From NCBI GenBank assembly GCA_015489145.1, contig WGAH01000002.1:1-7955 (forward strand): a DNA stretch of 7,955 nucleotides. Direction: 5' to 3'. Below the pieces are notes generated by a model, which made no database searches, was not told where the DNA came from, and saw only the letters and a list, made by a program, of their open reading frames with translations. The DNA is from Deltaproteobacteria bacterium (GTDB taxonomy: Bacteria > Myxococcota_A > UBA796 > UBA2385). Below, in pieces: positions 7,401-7,955 of the stretch; positions within the stretch are counted from its first letter, which is position 1, and each line of letters starts with the position of its first letter. The position numbers and the translations under genes are program-made.

Positions 7401-7496
7401 GCCGACGGCGACGGCGAGTTCACCCCTCCCGGCCTGCCGGACTGGCTCGTCGAGCCCACCGAGCCCGACGCCGGCAAGGACGCGGACCAGGGTTGA
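4425..7496 (+). CDS. Putative lipoprotein with CehA/McbA-type PHP metallohydrolase domain
   Basis: A 1023-aa predicted surface or periplasmic hydrolase. ATG 4425 follows GAGGG at 4 nt. The signal peptide ends LLATAC, making Cys24 the likely lipid site, though Ala at -3 is a weaker lipobox. Residues 30-340 are a beta-rich domain of unknown role (IGGPKALARPGDFVIENDRI). Residues 347-437 look like a carboxypeptidase-regulatory fold (VEGRVVEEGTGVALSGVHVF), and about 440-540 a second Ig-like domain ending in GTYRAVASRGIEYE. The PHP domain spans about 545-860: DFHVHA (Asp548, His550, His552), SNDHD (580-584), Glu609, His666 in GHPRD and GNSDTH (799-804), a full set of likely metal ligands. A beta-rich tail carries DADGDGEF (992-999), resembling a calcium-binding EF-hand loop. 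Family members include carbamate hydrolases and presumed phosphoesterases; the substrate here is unknown. The stop overlaps the exonuclease start. Confidence 0.87.
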   Translation: MRGPATPLLPALAVSAAALLATACQQPDTWARAYEIADLSDTIGGPKALARPGDFVIENDRIRVAILGPRPSMGPHTSGASVIDADLQRPDPRYLHGNGNDQLAEMFPTVNLNVQEADEYAGTVQVIADGSDGGPAVICTEGPEQSFISLLDPLWAMLWTAQRPIFRMRTDYILEPGSPALQMRTYAVFADESPCDADLDADPVPGSDTELDVLGLALETGLVMGDFYLQGGSIDVFLPGVGYDEKSYLHDLELEGINTMQDPIAMPFLAGVGDGVSYGLMADQGQLFFPLFTSSQTVAVGGGLAGDDTKQRRFADGTALSYDRWFTVGRGDVGSVLDNLLEVRGVPVGRVEGRVVEEGTGVALSGVHVFVYEPGAEAPYSDWITDVGDDPVPDGSFGGTLPVGDWELMVHEEGRPDGERFPITVEEGQTLELSLGSPQPASVHFTVVDETGLPVPAKVSFFSVDGDSPRDSVLGDGYIAGDPAQVSFVAHGEGQVVLPPGTYRAVASRGIEYEIDESDTFTLDRRETVDLRLQVVRDVDTRGWISADFHVHARPSHDSGVSLHDRALTMAAEGVEFFTSNDHDVITDYRPAIEDLGLEEWVNTAIGLEVTTIELGHFLGFPLVQDVMGDAGGALDWTGLTPTEIIDGIRGLGARGGVEPFVFVGHPRDGILGYFDQYHLNPYTTDANGQPVLDYSLLTASNPLLDADNFTLDFDGLELLNGKRFDFIRTPTQPELDAYAADLADGVEPSVSGYDIITRTMQEQQDLADGVYTLGYGRNGAIDDWFALLNMGYRFTALGNSDTHDKHFIEAGCPRNYVMADTDDPAFLDEAAVAEAVRQGRVIATYGPFVRFYAGSEDVGPGSTVQGSPVTLSIEVQSPLWMGVDRVELYENGTLIREWTDSDLQADDVLKFLQDVEVQPERDSWYVVIVAGDDDMTPIFTAVDIPPIQLQDVVMGALSGVGSIGSLLGDPVRYPNSFPVYPYAITNPIWVDADGDGEFTPPGLPDWLVEPTEPDAGKDADQG

Positions 7497-7955
7497 AGCG
7501 CCTCCTCGACCTGCCCGCGGACCGCGCGCCCACCGTGGCGCTCGACCTCGAGACCACCGGGCTCGACCCGGCCCGCGACCGCATCATCGAGATCGGCGCC
7601 GTCCGCGTCGACGGCGAGGGCGCGGCCCGGTCCTGCGCCAGCCTGGTCGACCCGGGGCGGGCGATCCCGGAGACCGCCGCCGAGGTCACCGGCATCGACG
7701 ACGCGATGGTCGCCGGCCATCCCCCCTTCGCCGCCTTCCTCGACCGGGTGGCGGCGCTGGTGGAGGGCGCGGTGATCGTGGGCCACAAGCCCGAGGTCGA
7801 CCTCGCCTTCCTCGCCGCGGGCTTTCGCGCCGCCGGCCGGGAGCCCCCGCGCTGGGGGCCGGTGGTCTGCACGCTCAAGATGGCCCGCTACCTCTACGGC
7901 CTGCCCCGCCGCGACCTCCGCACCCTCGCCCGGCGCCTCGACGTGCCCCACCCGC
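7493..7955 (+). CDS. DnaQ-like (DEDD) 3'-5' exonuclease, 3' end cut by the window
   Basis: The first 154 residues of a 3'-5' exonuclease that removes nucleotides from DNA 3' ends, as in proofreading or repair. The start is taken as TTG 7493, which overlaps the upstream TGA (TTGA), a typical arrangement for translational coupling; no better start precedes the Exo I motif. Exo I is ALDLETTGLDP (Asp18, Glu20). IIEIGAVRVDG, ASLVDPGRAIPETAAEVTGI and the following helix match the DnaQ/PolC-type epsilon fold. Exo II is GHKPEVDLAFL (97-107) with Asp103; the usual Asn after His is Lys99. The window ends at LDVPHP, just where the Exo III histidine and aspartate should follow. It could be a stand-alone exonuclease, a DNA polymerase III epsilon-like protein, or the N-terminal part of a fusion (for example to a helicase or GIY-YIG nuclease); the missing 3' part would decide. 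Confidence 0.87.
   Translation, partial: MKRLLDLPADRAPTVALDLETTGLDPARDRIIEIGAVRVDGEGAARSCASLVDPGRAIPETAAEVTGIDDAMVAGHPPFAAFLDRVAALVEGAVIVGHKPEVDLAFLAAGFRAAGREPPRWGPVVCTLKMARYLYGLPRRDLRTLARRLDVPHP

Overview
The window is very GC-rich DNA (70-75% G+C by eye) with almost every third codon position G or C. It is packed with exported proteins: two predicted lipoproteins, an outer-membrane porin, a signal-peptide-bearing HtrA-like protease and a small secreted WxxGxW-repeat protein. Base composition and these families together suggest a Gram-negative, deltaproteobacterial or Myxococcota-like bacterium. That placement is inference. Both ends cut through genes, so this is probably a contig or a fragment of one.

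Layout: (1) 1-996, minus strand, the N-terminal 332 residues of an exported trypsin-fold/PDZ protease that resembles the eukaryotic Nma111/DEG7 type more than classic DegP. Its window-edge end carries a perfect 25-bp inverted repeat that looks like a fold-back assembly artefact. (2) 997-1252, a divergent intergenic region that includes a GAAA-capped hairpin just upstream of a strong ribosome binding site. (3) 1253-1537, plus, a 94-aa exported protein with four WVxGH(W/Y) motifs. (4) 1538-1680, a gap with a perfect 10-bp hairpin. (5) 1681-3159, plus, a putative lipoprotein zinc metalloprotease (metzincin). (6) 3226-4362, minus, a Porin_O_P-type outer-membrane porin, convergent with the protease. 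(7) 4363-4424, a 62-bp divergent promoter region. (8) 4425-7496, plus, a 1023-aa putative lipoprotein with a C-terminal CehA/McbA-type PHP metallohydrolase domain. (9) 7493-7955, plus, the N-terminal part of a DnaQ-like 3'-5' exonuclease that overlaps the preceding stop as TTGA and is cut by the window end.

Apart from the TTGA-coupled pair, the genes look like separate transcription units. The shared theme is the cell envelope: proteolysis, outer-membrane permeability and surface-anchored hydrolysis. The porin and the PHP lipoprotein share one short divergent promoter region and could be co-regulated, but the sequence does not prove a joint pathway. I see no CRISPR array, transposase, tRNA, rRNA or defence island. 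The most informative points are the Nma111-like protease, the fold-back at the left edge, the duplicated His/Trp unit in the small protein, and the coupled lipoprotein/exonuclease pair.
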